Origin: an uncultured Bacilli bacterium
GTDB lineage: Bacteria > Bacillota_I > Bacilli_A > RF39 > UBA660
NCBI GenBank assembly: GCA_947624535.1
Contig: CANQKU010000018.1
Coordinates: forward strand, 1-13,967
DNA length: 13,967 nt
Direction: 5' to 3'
Shown: positions 1-7,010 of the stretch, in pieces
How positions within the stretch are numbered: the first letter of the stretch is position 1
Layout of the letters: each line of letters opens with the position of its first letter
Program-made: the position numbers and the translations under genes
The notes under the pieces: generated by a model
Told to the model about the DNA's origin: nothing
Database searches by the model: none
Seen by the model: the letters and a program-made list of their open reading frames with translations, nothing else

Positions 1-541
1 TCCATCCAGCAGTTGCACTTTCTAAGGCAGTTAATGCGGTTGTTGGACCATATCTATTTTCACCTACACTATATGGTGATGAAACTTCTGAATACCATTT
101 TGTATCATTTAATGTATTCTTTTGACTTTGTAATCTCATTGTATCTCCATCATCTTGTACTACATGAAATCTTACTGTTTTATTATTATTTACTTTATAA
201 TCTATTATTGTTCCTGGGGCACATGAGTTAGCTGCTTTATTTTGATAACATGTAGTGACCTGACAACCTGACTCTCCTCCTGTTGGGCAACTTGATGCAT
301 TATATGTATATGCTTTTAATATATTAGCAGCTCCTGAACTAGAACAACTAGAATTTTTGGCTTTTGTATATAGTTCGTCTATCGCTCCTTGTACATTAGT
401 AGCTTTCATTCCTGATGAGCCATTACTATAGCTAACTTCACTACTAGATAGTGCTGCTGCATAGACACCTACACCACTAACTATCATTCCAATAACAAAT
501 GCTGTTACTGTCTTATAATTTACTTTAAATTTTCTTTTCAT
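1..541 (-). CDS. Secreted/anchored repetitive-family surface protein, N-terminal part (runs off left edge)
   Basis: The first 180 residues are visible; the 3' end lies outside the window. The ATG at 541-539 follows a strong ribosome binding site, GAGGTGG at 549-555, seven bases upstream. Residues 1-9 are basic and 10-30 are hydrophobic ending in Ala-rich sequence (VSGVGVYAAA), so it is a signal peptide or N-terminal anchor. A Ser-rich stretch follows, with the motif TNVQGAIDELY at about 48-58 and then a Cys-rich part with Cys at 66, 85, 93, 98 and 107. From about residue 93 it aligns with the protein at the right edge of the window, sharing GTI-YKVNN, VRFHV and TMRLQSQ-NTLN. The two are therefore paralogs. 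I know of no function; an exposed adhesin-like or variable surface protein is inference. It is the only gene here with a poly-G tract in its promoter, which suggests on/off or graded expression. Confidence 0.85.
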   Translation of the reverse strand, partial: MKRKFKVNYKTVTAFVIGMIVSGVGVYAAALSSSEVSYSNGSSGMKATNVQGAIDELYTKAKNSSCSSSGAANILKAYTYNASSCPTGGESGCQVTTCYQNKAANSCAPGTIIDYKVNNNKTVRFHVVQDDGDTMRLQSQKNTLNDTKWYSEVSSPYSVGENRYGPTTALTALESATAGW

Positions 542-563
542 TTTTTATCCACCTCATTTTCTC

Positions 564-579
564 TATCATATCCATGATA
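564..579. promoter_or_regulatory. Inverted repeat over the -10 region, possible operator
   Basis: The coding strand reads TATCATGGATATGATA. The arms TATCAT and ATGATA are perfect inverted repeats around a GGAT centre. The dyad covers the -10 hexamer and the expected start site, where a repressor would bind. It could also simply be two overlapping -10-like hexamers. Confidence 0.4.
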
Positions 580-605
580 CCCCCCCCCCCCAGGGCTTTT
601 GTCAA
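565..605 (-). promoter_or_regulatory. Promoter of the left surface-protein gene with poly-G in the spacer
   Basis: On the minus strand a perfect -35 TTGACA lies at 605-600 and a -10 TATCAT (5 of 6) at 579-574. The spacer is 20 bp: AAAGCCCT followed by 12 G. A second -10-like hexamer, TATGAT (565-570), is 29 bp from the -35. A start near 567 would give a leader of about 26 nt that contains the GAGGTGG site. With 9 G the spacer would be the optimal 17 bp, so the allele in this sequence may be weakly expressed. The elements are seen directly; the strength prediction is inference. Confidence 0.7.
580..591. repeat. Homopolymer of 12 C (12 G on the coding strand)
   Basis: This is an uninterrupted run of 12 identical G/C bases in otherwise AT-rich DNA, located between the -35 and -10 hexamers of the surface-protein gene. 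It is the only long G/C homopolymer in the window; the next longest is 5 C at 6775-6779, inside the T-box terminator. Such runs change length by slipped-strand mispairing. Confidence 0.95.
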
Positions 606-621
606 GAAAATTTTGTGCAAA

Positions 622-649
622 GAAAAAAATCAACGTTATTTTGTTGATC
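622..649 (-). terminator. Rho-independent terminator of the murJ-like gene
   Basis: On the minus strand ATCAAC (634-629) pairs with GTTGAT (648-643); the stem can be extended by A-T and G-U pairs. The loop is about 8 nt and is followed by a run of T (628-623). The ascending arm overlaps the last codons of the gene. It should insulate the phase-variable promoter from upstream transcription. Confidence 0.65.
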
Positions 650-2291
650 TTTTAAATCTTTTTAGTAGATTATCTCCAAATATTTGAGAAATAGATTTTG
701 TTTTAAACATGTAGAATAAATAGACACCTCCACCTATTATTGTATAGATTAGAATAATTGGAAGATTTAAAAATCTAGAAGTTGATGAGATAGGTACTAT
801 TAATTTTACAATAAATAATGAACATATCATTAAGACTGTACCACATAATGTATTAATAAACTGTTTTAAAGTAGTTTCATAATTTACTCCACATTTTCTA
901 TTTAATGCTACTAAACAGATTACCAAAGATAATCCATAGCCAATTATTGTTGCTATAATTGATCCATAGTAAGCAGGTAATCCAATTTGATAAAATTGAT
1001 TAATTAAACTAGTATTTAATAATCCTTTTAAAACTACACCTGAGAATAAACTTACAAATACCACTTTATAATATTTTAATACTTGTGTAATAGTTATTGC
1101 TGTTGTAAATAAACAAATTAATAATGCTGTAAAAATATAAATTGATAATACTGATGGTCCATATTTACTTGGTCCATAAAATACCATATATACAGGTTTT
1201 GCTAAAAAACTAAGTCCAACTGTCATAGGTATTGTTAAAAAGATTAACATTTGAAGACTTTGATTAATTTTCTTATGAATATCTTTTTTGTTTCCTACAA
1301 CCGCAGCTGAAGCTAAATTTGGGGTTAGGCTAACAAGCATTCCTGTTGCTATAGAAATAATAATCATATTAAATTTAGCACCCCATGTTGATAATATACT
1401 CATAATTGATTCAGCAGTTTTTACACCATAAATACTTCCTAGAGCTTTTACTACTGTTACTGAGTCTATCATACTATAAAGTGATTTAAAAATATCAATC
1501 ATAATTAATGGGAAAGCATAAATCATTATTTTTTTAACAATCTCTTTATTAGTTATTTTAGGTTCCTCAATATCTAATTCTTTTTCTTCAAACTTTTTCT
1601 TATTTTTTTGTTTTTTAACAATTAGATAAAAATAAGAAACTAGTGAGCCAACAGTAGCTCCAAAAACTGCTACACCTACTGCGGTTGTTAAAGACAAATG
1701 AAATACTTTTAATGTTAAGTAACTACCAACAACAATTACTAATACTCTCATAATTTGTTCTAAAACTTGAGAGATGGCTGTTGGGGTTATAAATTTATGT
1801 CCCTCAAAATAACCTCTATATATACTAAGGATTGGTACAACTAAAATAGCTGTTGAAATTAATCGAATGACATAGGTTACGTCTTCAATTGTATTACCAC
1901 CTTGTAAGTCACCTAATATAGCAATAGATAAGTCTTTAGCAAATACAAATAAAACTATAAAAGATATAATACCTAAAATCATAGCAATTTGTTTTCCTAT
2001 TTTTAAAGCTCTTTTTTTAGCATCATAATATCCTAAAGTTTGATATTCACTAATAATTTTACTAATAGCTAAGGGAATACCTGCTGAAGATATAGCCATA
2101 AATACTAAGTATAAAGTATAGGCATAGCCATATAAAGCTCCACCTTTTTCACCAATAATTGCATAAAATGGAATGACATATAAAATTCCTAAAATTTTAG
2201 TAATAACAATTCCTAATGTAGCAATAAATGCGCCTTGAATGAAAGTATTTTTTTCCATTACGTCTTTATGTTGAGTTCTTTTCTTTTTCAT
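636..2291 (-). CDS. murJ: MurJ/YtgP-type lipid II flippase (MVF/SpoVB-like polysaccharide transporter)
   Basis: This 551-residue membrane protein belongs to the MOP flippase superfamily and probably moves the peptidoglycan precursor lipid II across the membrane. It resembles B. subtilis YtgP (MurJ, about 544 aa) along its whole length: near the N-terminus TLGIVITKILGILYVIPF, then VVPILSIYRGYFEGH and TAISQVLEQIMRV around residues 150-185. Hydrophobic segments recur through the protein, as expected for 14 helices, with a basic cytoplasmic loop (KKQKNKKKFEE) near residue 230. I chose the ATG at 2291 because GGGAG (2304-2300) lies eight bases before it; the longer TTG/ATG starts at 2309/2306 would cover that site. 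SpoVB-type or other polysaccharide flippase is the alternative, since the families intergrade. It is transcribed alone, from a promoter in the preceding gap to the terminator at its end. Confidence 0.88.
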   Translation of the reverse strand: MKKKRTQHKDVMEKNTFIQGAFIATLGIVITKILGILYVIPFYAIIGEKGGALYGYAYTLYLVFMAISSAGIPLAISKIISEYQTLGYYDAKKRALKIGKQIAMILGIISFIVLFVFAKDLSIAILGDLQGGNTIEDVTYVIRLISTAILVVPILSIYRGYFEGHKFITPTAISQVLEQIMRVLVIVVGSYLTLKVFHLSLTTAVGVAVFGATVGSLVSYFYLIVKKQKNKKKFEEKELDIEEPKITNKEIVKKIMIYAFPLIMIDIFKSLYSMIDSVTVVKALGSIYGVKTAESIMSILSTWGAKFNMIIISIATGMLVSLTPNLASAAVVGNKKDIHKKINQSLQMLIFLTIPMTVGLSFLAKPVYMVFYGPSKYGPSVLSIYIFTALLICLFTTAITITQVLKYYKVVFVSLFSGVVLKGLLNTSLINQFYQIGLPAYYGSIIATIIGYGLSLVICLVALNRKCGVNYETTLKQFINTLCGTVLMICSLFIVKLIVPISSTSRFLNLPIILIYTIIGGGVYLFYMFKTKSISQIFGDNLLKRFKRSTK

Positions 2292-2330
2292 TTTGACAGC
2301 TCCCATCAACTAAAATTTATACCTTACTAA

Positions 2331-2359
2331 ATCATAACATAAATATGGCTATGAAGCAA
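2331..2359 (-). promoter_or_regulatory. Probable promoter of the murJ-like gene
   Basis: TTGCTT (2359-2354), a 17-bp spacer and TATGAT (2336-2331) preceded by TG, an extended -10. The -35 is weak (3 of 6); the extended -10 may compensate. The next gene upstream ends at 2365 with no clear terminator, so read-through is also possible. Confidence 0.45.
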
Positions 2360-2364
2360 ATTAC

Positions 2365-3261
2365 TTATCGTGTTTTTTGAATAACTTTAACTTCCTTATT
2401 ATTACTTATATAATTAGAAAATAAGTGATTAATATTTTCTATATCTGAATAATTTTTAATTGCATTTGAGTTATTTTTTAAATAATTAGAAATAAACTTA
2501 TACAGTCTTTTTTCTAATTCTATTTTTCTACTAGCAGTAATTTTATGATGCATGAAGTCATATTCTTTTTTATTCCAAATCATGCCAATTTCTTCTAATT
2601 TTGAAACTCTTTCATCTGTTAGAATAGTTTGGGTATTACTTATTTTTTCTTTTGGTAAAGATCTATTTTTATAACTTAGTCGTTGATTAGCAATCCATTT
2701 ACCTAGTTTTTCACCTGTTTTTGTAACATATGATCTTGGTATATCTAGATTATCAAATTGCTCATAATACTTTTTAGCTAATTGGTAATATTTATCAAAA
2801 CTTGTTTCATAAATATTCCAAATCATACCAATTTCATTTAATTTTTTCTTTTGATTATCAGATAGAGGAAAGTCACTTTTTTCGTTATCTTTTCGACAAC
2901 GTTGAGTAGATAGCCAAACACCTAAGGGTTTATCATTACTCATATAAGAGAATGGAATTTTTAAATTTCCGTATTGTTCATAATAATTTTTAGCTAACTC
3001 ATAATATTCTTCCCAACTTGCTTCATAAGCATTCCACATCATTCCAATTTTTTCTAATTTAGCTACTTGATCGTCAGTTAATACAGTTAGTCTTGTATTT
3101 TCCATGTTTCTTCTTCTATAACTTTGTCGTTGATTTTGAACCCATTTTCCTAATTTTTCACCAGTTGGTGTCACATAAGAATGAGGAACTTTTAAATTTC
3201 CATATTGTTCATAATATTTTTTAGCTAATTCATAACTATAATCCCATGAATTTCTTGGCAT
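2365..3261 (-). CDS. Stand-alone helicase-associated (HA) domain protein, three tandem repeats
   Basis: This 298-residue protein is built from three copies of a 70-80-residue unit, at about residues 6-81, 83-153 and 155-236. Each copy has the order: aromatic start, YYELAKKYYEQYGNL-like helix, (I/V)P-SY, GEKLGKW or KPLGVW, Q-R, a basic linker, LTDDQ--KLE-IGM-W. This is the helicase-associated domain pattern (Pfam HA family), normally found in arrays at the C-terminus of SNF2/DEAD-type helicases in low-GC bacteria and mobile elements and thought to bind nucleic acid. No helicase motor is present here or next door. The last 60 residues are a charged, probably helical tail without a recognised match. 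The start ATG (3261) follows an AGGGGTGG site, and a good promoter lies upstream. Role unknown; DNA or RNA binding is inference. Confidence 0.8.
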   Translation of the reverse strand: MPRNSWDYSYELAKKYYEQYGNLKVPHSYVTPTGEKLGKWVQNQRQSYRRRNMENTRLTVLTDDQVAKLEKIGMMWNAYEASWEEYYELAKNYYEQYGNLKIPFSYMSNDKPLGVWLSTQRCRKDNEKSDFPLSDNQKKKLNEIGMIWNIYETSFDKYYQLAKKYYEQFDNLDIPRSYVTKTGEKLGKWIANQRLSYKNRSLPKEKISNTQTILTDERVSKLEEIGMIWNKKEYDFMHHKITASRKIELEKRLYKFISNYLKNNSNAIKNYSDIENINHLFSNYISNNKEVKVIQKTR

Positions 3262-3286
3262 ATTACCACCCCTTAATTCGCGCTAT

Positions 3287-3315
3287 AGTATAGCATAAAT
3301 TTCTTTATTTATCAA
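3287..3315 (-). promoter_or_regulatory. Promoter of the HA-repeat protein gene
   Basis: TTGATA (3315-3310), a 17-bp spacer and TATACT (3292-3287) preceded by TGC, an extended -10. The -35 overlaps the last codons of the Cse60-like gene just upstream. Confidence 0.65.
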
Positions 3316-3481
3316 CATAAACAATCATTGCTGAAAAGCAAAATATTTGTTCTTCTCCAAAAATAGAACAACTTACTTGATATTTAATATCCATAATCTC
3401 TTTTTCTAACTCTTCTAAAAAATTATTTACTTTTTCTTCTAAATCTTTTTCACTTTCTTCATCAAATATTTTTACTTTCAT
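3305..3481 (-). CDS. Small Cse60-like protein (58 aa)
   Basis: This short gene reads MKVKIFDEESEKDLEEKVNN at its start and ends in FCFSAMIVYVDK. The pattern is an N-terminal KVKIFDEE strand, a long acidic helix (residues 8-30), then DIKYQVSCSI and a hydrophobic final strand. It matches my recollection of the small Cse60 family (about 60 aa), described as sporulation-associated in Bacillus and also found in non-sporulating relatives. Biochemical function is not known to me. The ATG at 3481 follows AGGTGA with six bases between. It lies between leuS, which has its own terminator, and the HA-repeat gene. I see no clear sigma-A promoter, so it may be read through from leuS or use another sigma factor. 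Confidence 0.72.
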   Translation of the reverse strand: MKVKIFDEESEKDLEEKVNNFLEELEKEIMDIKYQVSCSIFGEEQIFCFSAMIVYVDK

Positions 3482-3530
3482 ATACTTTCACCTAATATCA
3501 AGATAAATCTTTTTTTCCACAAAAATTGTT

Positions 3531-3566
3531 GAAAAAGAAAAATGTGAAAGATTTTTTCCACATTTT
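3531..3566 (-). terminator. Rho-independent terminator after leuS
   Basis: On the minus strand AAAATGTG (3566-3559) pairs with CACATTTT (3546-3539), and AAA/TTT can extend the stem inwards past one bulged G. It is followed by TCTTTTTC. It starts nine bases after the leuS stop codon. Confidence 0.6.
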
Positions 3567-3574
3567 CTTGTGTA

Positions 3575-6406
3575 TTATTTTACAACAATATTAACTATTT
3601 TTCCCTTTATGACGATTGTTTTTACAATTTCTTTATTCTTTATGTGATTTTGAACATTTTCTGCTTCATAGGCTTTAGCTTTAATTTCATCTTCACTATC
3701 ATCTACATTAATTGTAATGGTAGCTCTAACTTTTCCGTTTACTTGAACAGCAATTTCTTTTTGATCATCTATGATTTTTGTGCTGTCATATTCAGGCCAA
3801 GTACTTTTACAAATTGCTTCTCCCAAATGATATTTTTCATTTTCTTCTTCAGTTATATGAGGAGCAATTGGGTTGAATAAAGTTAAGAATACTCTATAGT
3901 CATCTTTAGTAATTTCTTGTTGTTTTTCCATTTCATTTAGTAAAATCATCAAAGAAGATACTACTGTATTAAATTTCATTTGATCATAGTCTTCTGTTAC
4001 TTTTTTGATTGTTTTATGGATTAATTTTTCTAATGATTTAGAGTAATTCGTTTGATTATTTACTTTTTCACCAACTCTTACTACTCTATCAATAAATCTT
4101 TTGCAGCCATTTAAGCCTTGTTCGCTCCAAGCTACTTCTTTTTCATAGTCACCAATAAACATTTCATAACAGCGAAGGGCATCAGCACCATATAATTCAA
4201 TCATATCATCTGGATTAACAACGTTTCCTAAAGATTTAGACATTTTTACGCCACCACTACCTAAAATCATACCATGGGAAACACGAGTATCGATTGGTTC
4301 TTTATTTGGTACTAGTCCAATATTATACAAAAATTGGTTCCAAAATCTAGCATATAGTAAATGTCTAGTAGCATGTTCCATACCACCATTGTAGAAATCT
4401 AGTTTTCCCCAATATTTTAAGGCATCTTGTGAGACAAATTCCTTATCGTTATGAGCATCCATATAGCGAAGAAAATACCAAGATGAGCCTGCCCAGTTTG
4501 GCATAGTATCTGTTTCTCTTTTTGCTTTCTTACCACATTTTGGACAAGTAGTATTTACCCAGTCAGTAATAGAGGCTAATGGGCTTTCTCCAGTATCTGT
4601 TGGTTCATAGTTAGCCACATCTGGTAATAAAACTGGTAAATCTTCTTCTTTAACTGGTACCCATCCACAGTCATCACAATATATAAGTGGAATAGGTTCT
4701 CCCCAAAATCTTTGTCTAGAAAATATCCAATCTTGTAATTTGTAATTTACTTTCTTTCTACCTAATTTATTTTTTTCTAAGTAGTCAGTCATTTTCTTAA
4801 TTGACTCAAGTTTATTAGTAAGTCCATTTAAAATATCAGAATGGATCATTTTTCCATCGCCAGTATAGGCAGTTTTATGTAATAAGTTTCTAAATGTAGT
4901 AATATGAAGTTCATCTTTTACTTCATTTTCAATCTCATTTTTATCTTTCCATTCTAAGATAAAGTTACCCTCTTCATCTTCATCTAATTGTTGAGAAGTT
5001 TTTTCATCATCTAGTAGGCGGAATAAAAATCCAGTACAGTCAATTTCATAAGCTTGTTTTTTATTATAAGCATAATAATGATGATTAATTGGGAAAGTAT
5101 CTCTTACGTATTCAAAATGTAGATATCCTGTCTCTTCTATAATTTCTCTTTTTGCACAGTCTAAGGCATCTTCTTCTTCATTTCTTGTTCCACCAACAAA
5201 TAATCTTCCACCTAAGTCTTTCCAATTAACGGTTAAATATTTATCCGTTTTAGGATCCCAAAGAACAGCAACTATACTATTTTTTTTCTTTTCATTATCA
5301 TGTTTTTCACCTGTAATTTGTTCAATAACTGGGATAATTGGAATATTATATTTCGTTGCGAACTCAAAGTCTCTTTCATCATGAGCAGGTACAGCCATAA
5401 TGGCACCAGTTCCATAGTTCATCATAACATAGTCTGAAATATAGATAGGAATTTCTTGATTAGTAATTGGGTTAATTCCTGTTAGACCATCAATACAAAC
5501 TCCTGTTTTTGTCTTATTAACTTGGGTTCTTTCAAACTCAGTTTTATTTTTAGCCATTTCTCTATATGAAACTATCTCACTCATATTTTTAATTTTATCA
5601 CTATGGCGATCGATAATTGGATGCTCTGGCGCTACGACCATAAACGTTACACCATATAAAGTATCTGGTCTTGTTGTATAGACAGTTAAACATTCATCTA
5701 CTTCTTTTACTTTAAAGTCAACTTCAGCACCCTCTGACTTTCCAATCCAATTAATTTGAGCTGTCTTAATTCTATCCATAAAATTGGTATCATCAAGACC
5801 CTTAATTAAATCCTCAGCATAGTCACTCATTCTTAGCATCCATTGTTCTTTTTCTCTTTGTTCTACACTATGACCACAACGTTCACAAACTCCACCTGAT
5901 GAGTCTTCGTTAGAAAGACCCATTTTACAATTCGGACACCAGTTAATATTTTTCTTTGCTTTATAAGCCATTCCATGTTCAAAGAATTTTAAAAATTGCC
6001 ATTGTGTCCACTTATAATATTCTGGATCAGTAGTTGAAAATTCTCTTGACCAGTCAATGGATAATCCTAATGACTTAACTTGTGATTTAAATGTCTTAAT
6101 ATTTTCTTTAACAGCGTCTTTTGGATGAATATGATTTTTTATGGCATATTGTTCAGCAGGTGCGCCAAAAGCATCCCATCCCATTGGAAATAATACATTA
6201 TACCCCATCATTCTTTTCTTTCTAGCTAAAGCATCTAAAGCCGTATAACTTCTAACATGTCCAACATGTAGACCAGCTCCTGATGGATATGGAAATTCTA
6301 CTAAATAATAATATTTTTTCTTGGAAGAATTATTTTTAGCTTCAAAGACTTTAGTATCCTCCCAATATTTTTGCCATTTCTTTTCTATCTCTTTATAATT
6401 ACTCAT
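3575..6406 (-). CDS. leuS: Leucyl-tRNA synthetase with a Nudix domain inserted in the editing domain
   Basis: This class I synthetase charges tRNA-Leu in the cytoplasm. Its 943 residues contain the HIGH-type motif HVGH (47-50), a CxxC pair at 157-160 and 174-177, the CP1 editing domain with TTRPDTLYG (244-252) and AHDERD (341-346, the editing Asp at 346), a second CxxC (621-624), KMSKS (721-725) and the C-terminal anticodon-binding part. Typical bacterial LeuRS is about 805 residues. The excess is an insert at about 366-510, between NIPIIPVIEQ and AYTGDGKMIH, which carries a complete Nudix box: G406, E412, R420, E421, E424, E425 and G427 in the spacing GX5EX7REUXEEXGU. All synthetase motifs on either side are intact and the frame is unbroken. 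The ATG overlaps the stop of the membrane-protein gene by 8 nt, so the two are translationally coupled. Expression is set by the T-box leader at 6767-6975. Confidence 0.97.
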   Translation of the reverse strand: MSNYKEIEKKWQKYWEDTKVFEAKNNSSKKKYYYLVEFPYPSGAGLHVGHVRSYTALDALARKKRMMGYNVLFPMGWDAFGAPAEQYAIKNHIHPKDAVKENIKTFKSQVKSLGLSIDWSREFSTTDPEYYKWTQWQFLKFFEHGMAYKAKKNINWCPNCKMGLSNEDSSGGVCERCGHSVEQREKEQWMLRMSDYAEDLIKGLDDTNFMDRIKTAQINWIGKSEGAEVDFKVKEVDECLTVYTTRPDTLYGVTFMVVAPEHPIIDRHSDKIKNMSEIVSYREMAKNKTEFERTQVNKTKTGVCIDGLTGINPITNQEIPIYISDYVMMNYGTGAIMAVPAHDERDFEFATKYNIPIIPVIEQITGEKHDNEKKKNSIVAVLWDPKTDKYLTVNWKDLGGRLFVGGTRNEEEDALDCAKREIIEETGYLHFEYVRDTFPINHHYYAYNKKQAYEIDCTGFLFRLLDDEKTSQQLDEDEEGNFILEWKDKNEIENEVKDELHITTFRNLLHKTAYTGDGKMIHSDILNGLTNKLESIKKMTDYLEKNKLGRKKVNYKLQDWIFSRQRFWGEPIPLIYCDDCGWVPVKEEDLPVLLPDVANYEPTDTGESPLASITDWVNTTCPKCGKKAKRETDTMPNWAGSSWYFLRYMDAHNDKEFVSQDALKYWGKLDFYNGGMEHATRHLLYARFWNQFLYNIGLVPNKEPIDTRVSHGMILGSGGVKMSKSLGNVVNPDDMIELYGADALRCYEMFIGDYEKEVAWSEQGLNGCKRFIDRVVRVGEKVNNQTNYSKSLEKLIHKTIKKVTEDYDQMKFNTVVSSLMILLNEMEKQQEITKDDYRVFLTLFNPIAPHITEEENEKYHLGEAICKSTWPEYDSTKIIDDQKEIAVQVNGKVRATITINVDDSEDEIKAKAYEAENVQNHIKNKEIVKTIVIKGKIVNIVVK

Positions 6407-6749
6407 TTTTACTCAATCCTCTCTTTTGATAATATTTTCCAATTATTCCATAACTAATAATAATTATAGGAAACATTAAAATTAATGCTACTAAGATTTT
6501 TAATACATAACTATCAAATAATAATACTATAGTTACAGCTAAAGAAATATCTAATGAACTTACTAATGAAATAATAAGTAATAACTTCTTCATATTAATT
6601 TTATCTAAATCTAGTTTATACCTATTTACTAAATAAGTTACTTCAATTATTTTTTTCTTACCTCTTTTTTTATTTTTCTTAATAATAAAGAAGTAATAGA
6701 TAATAAAAACACATAAATATGTCAAAATAAATAATATTACTTGTTCCAT
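6399..6749 (-). CDS. Small membrane protein co-transcribed with leuS (unknown function)
   Basis: This is the first gene after the T-box leader, 116 residues long. The ATG at 6749 follows a very strong AGGAGGG (6760-6754). Residues 3-23 form one membrane helix, followed by a Lys/Arg-rich stretch (24-33), a soluble-looking segment with VTYLVNRYKLDLDK (37-50), and two more helices at about 55-78 (containing Asp67) and 82-103, with a basic tail. The positive-inside rule puts the 24-50 loop in the cytoplasm. I recognise no named family, though similar small proteins seem to recur in uncultured low-GC bacteria. Its frame ends in GAGTAA, overlapping the leuS start as ATGAGTAA. Its position under leucine-tRNA control hints at a link with leucine supply or translation, but this is context only. 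Confidence 0.8.
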   Translation of the reverse strand: MEQVILFILTYLCVFIIYYFFIIKKNKKRGKKKIIEVTYLVNRYKLDLDKINMKKLLLIISLVSSLDISLAVTIVLLFDSYVLKILVALILMFPIIIISYGIIGKYYQKRGLSKNE

Positions 6750-6766
6750 AAATCCCTCCTAAAATT

Positions 6767-6975
6767 AAAAAAATCCCCCTTATAATAAGGACGAATTTTT
6801 TTCCGTGGTACCACCTTAATTCATAGAAAGCTATGCACTTAATAGAGTTAACGGTCTTACCCATAATATTTAAAGATAGTCAAGTTCATAATCTATTTAT
6901 ATTTACTTTCACCTAACGTAAACTCTCTTTTAATAAATATAATTATTACTACTACTATCAATATTTCAAAAGATT
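6767..6975 (-). promoter_or_regulatory. T-box leader (leucine specifier) controlling the membrane protein-leuS operon
   Basis: The minus-strand leader carries the T-box core AAGGTGGTACCACGG (6817-6803). Stem I is closed by GATAG (6959-6955) and CTATC (6879-6875), with AGTAGTAA on the 5' side of the specifier loop, an AGAGAG segment, a TTTAC/GTAAA terminal stem and GAACTTGA on the 3' side. The specifier is CTT (6884-6882) or, one base later, TTG (6883-6881); both are leucine codons. In the antiterminator TAAGG (6818-6814) pairs with CCTTA (6790-6786). In the competing terminator the same CCTTA pairs with TAAGG (6782-6778), followed by seven T (6773-6767). Uncharged tRNA-Leu should favour read-through into the downstream genes. 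Confidence 0.93.
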
Positions 6976-6981
6976 TCTTCT

Positions 6982-7010
6982 ATTATACTAAAGTTCACTC
7001 ATATATTCAA
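6982..7010 (-). promoter_or_regulatory. Promoter of the T-box-leuS transcript
   Basis: TTGAAT (7010-7005), exactly 17 bp, then consensus TATAAT (6987-6982), placing the start near 6975. The -35 lies in the final codons of the GH31 gene. No terminator separates that gene from the leader, so GH31 transcripts that run on would also meet the T-box terminator. Confidence 0.75.

Noticed and set aside
13..231. Plus-strand frame opposite the left surface protein
   Set aside because: The minus-strand frame has a ribosome binding site, a signal peptide and a paralog; the plus-strand frame has a biased His/Leu/Tyr composition and no start signal.
3508..3563. Two copies of TTTTCCACA resembling DnaA boxes, between leuS and the Cse60-like gene
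   Set aside because: There are only two, both one base off consensus, and they lie within T/A-rich hairpin sequence that fits a leuS terminator. No dnaA, dnaN or AT-rich unwinding region is nearby.
3644..3880. Open frame on the plus strand opposite the 3' part of leuS
   Set aside because: It lies wholly antisense to a well-conserved synthetase region, has no ribosome binding site and is low-complexity Phe/Ile-rich, as expected of an AT-rich complement.
6679..6864. Short minus-strand frame through the T-box leader
   Set aside because: It overlaps the structured T-box and the real membrane-protein gene in another frame, and the T-box core explains the sequence fully.
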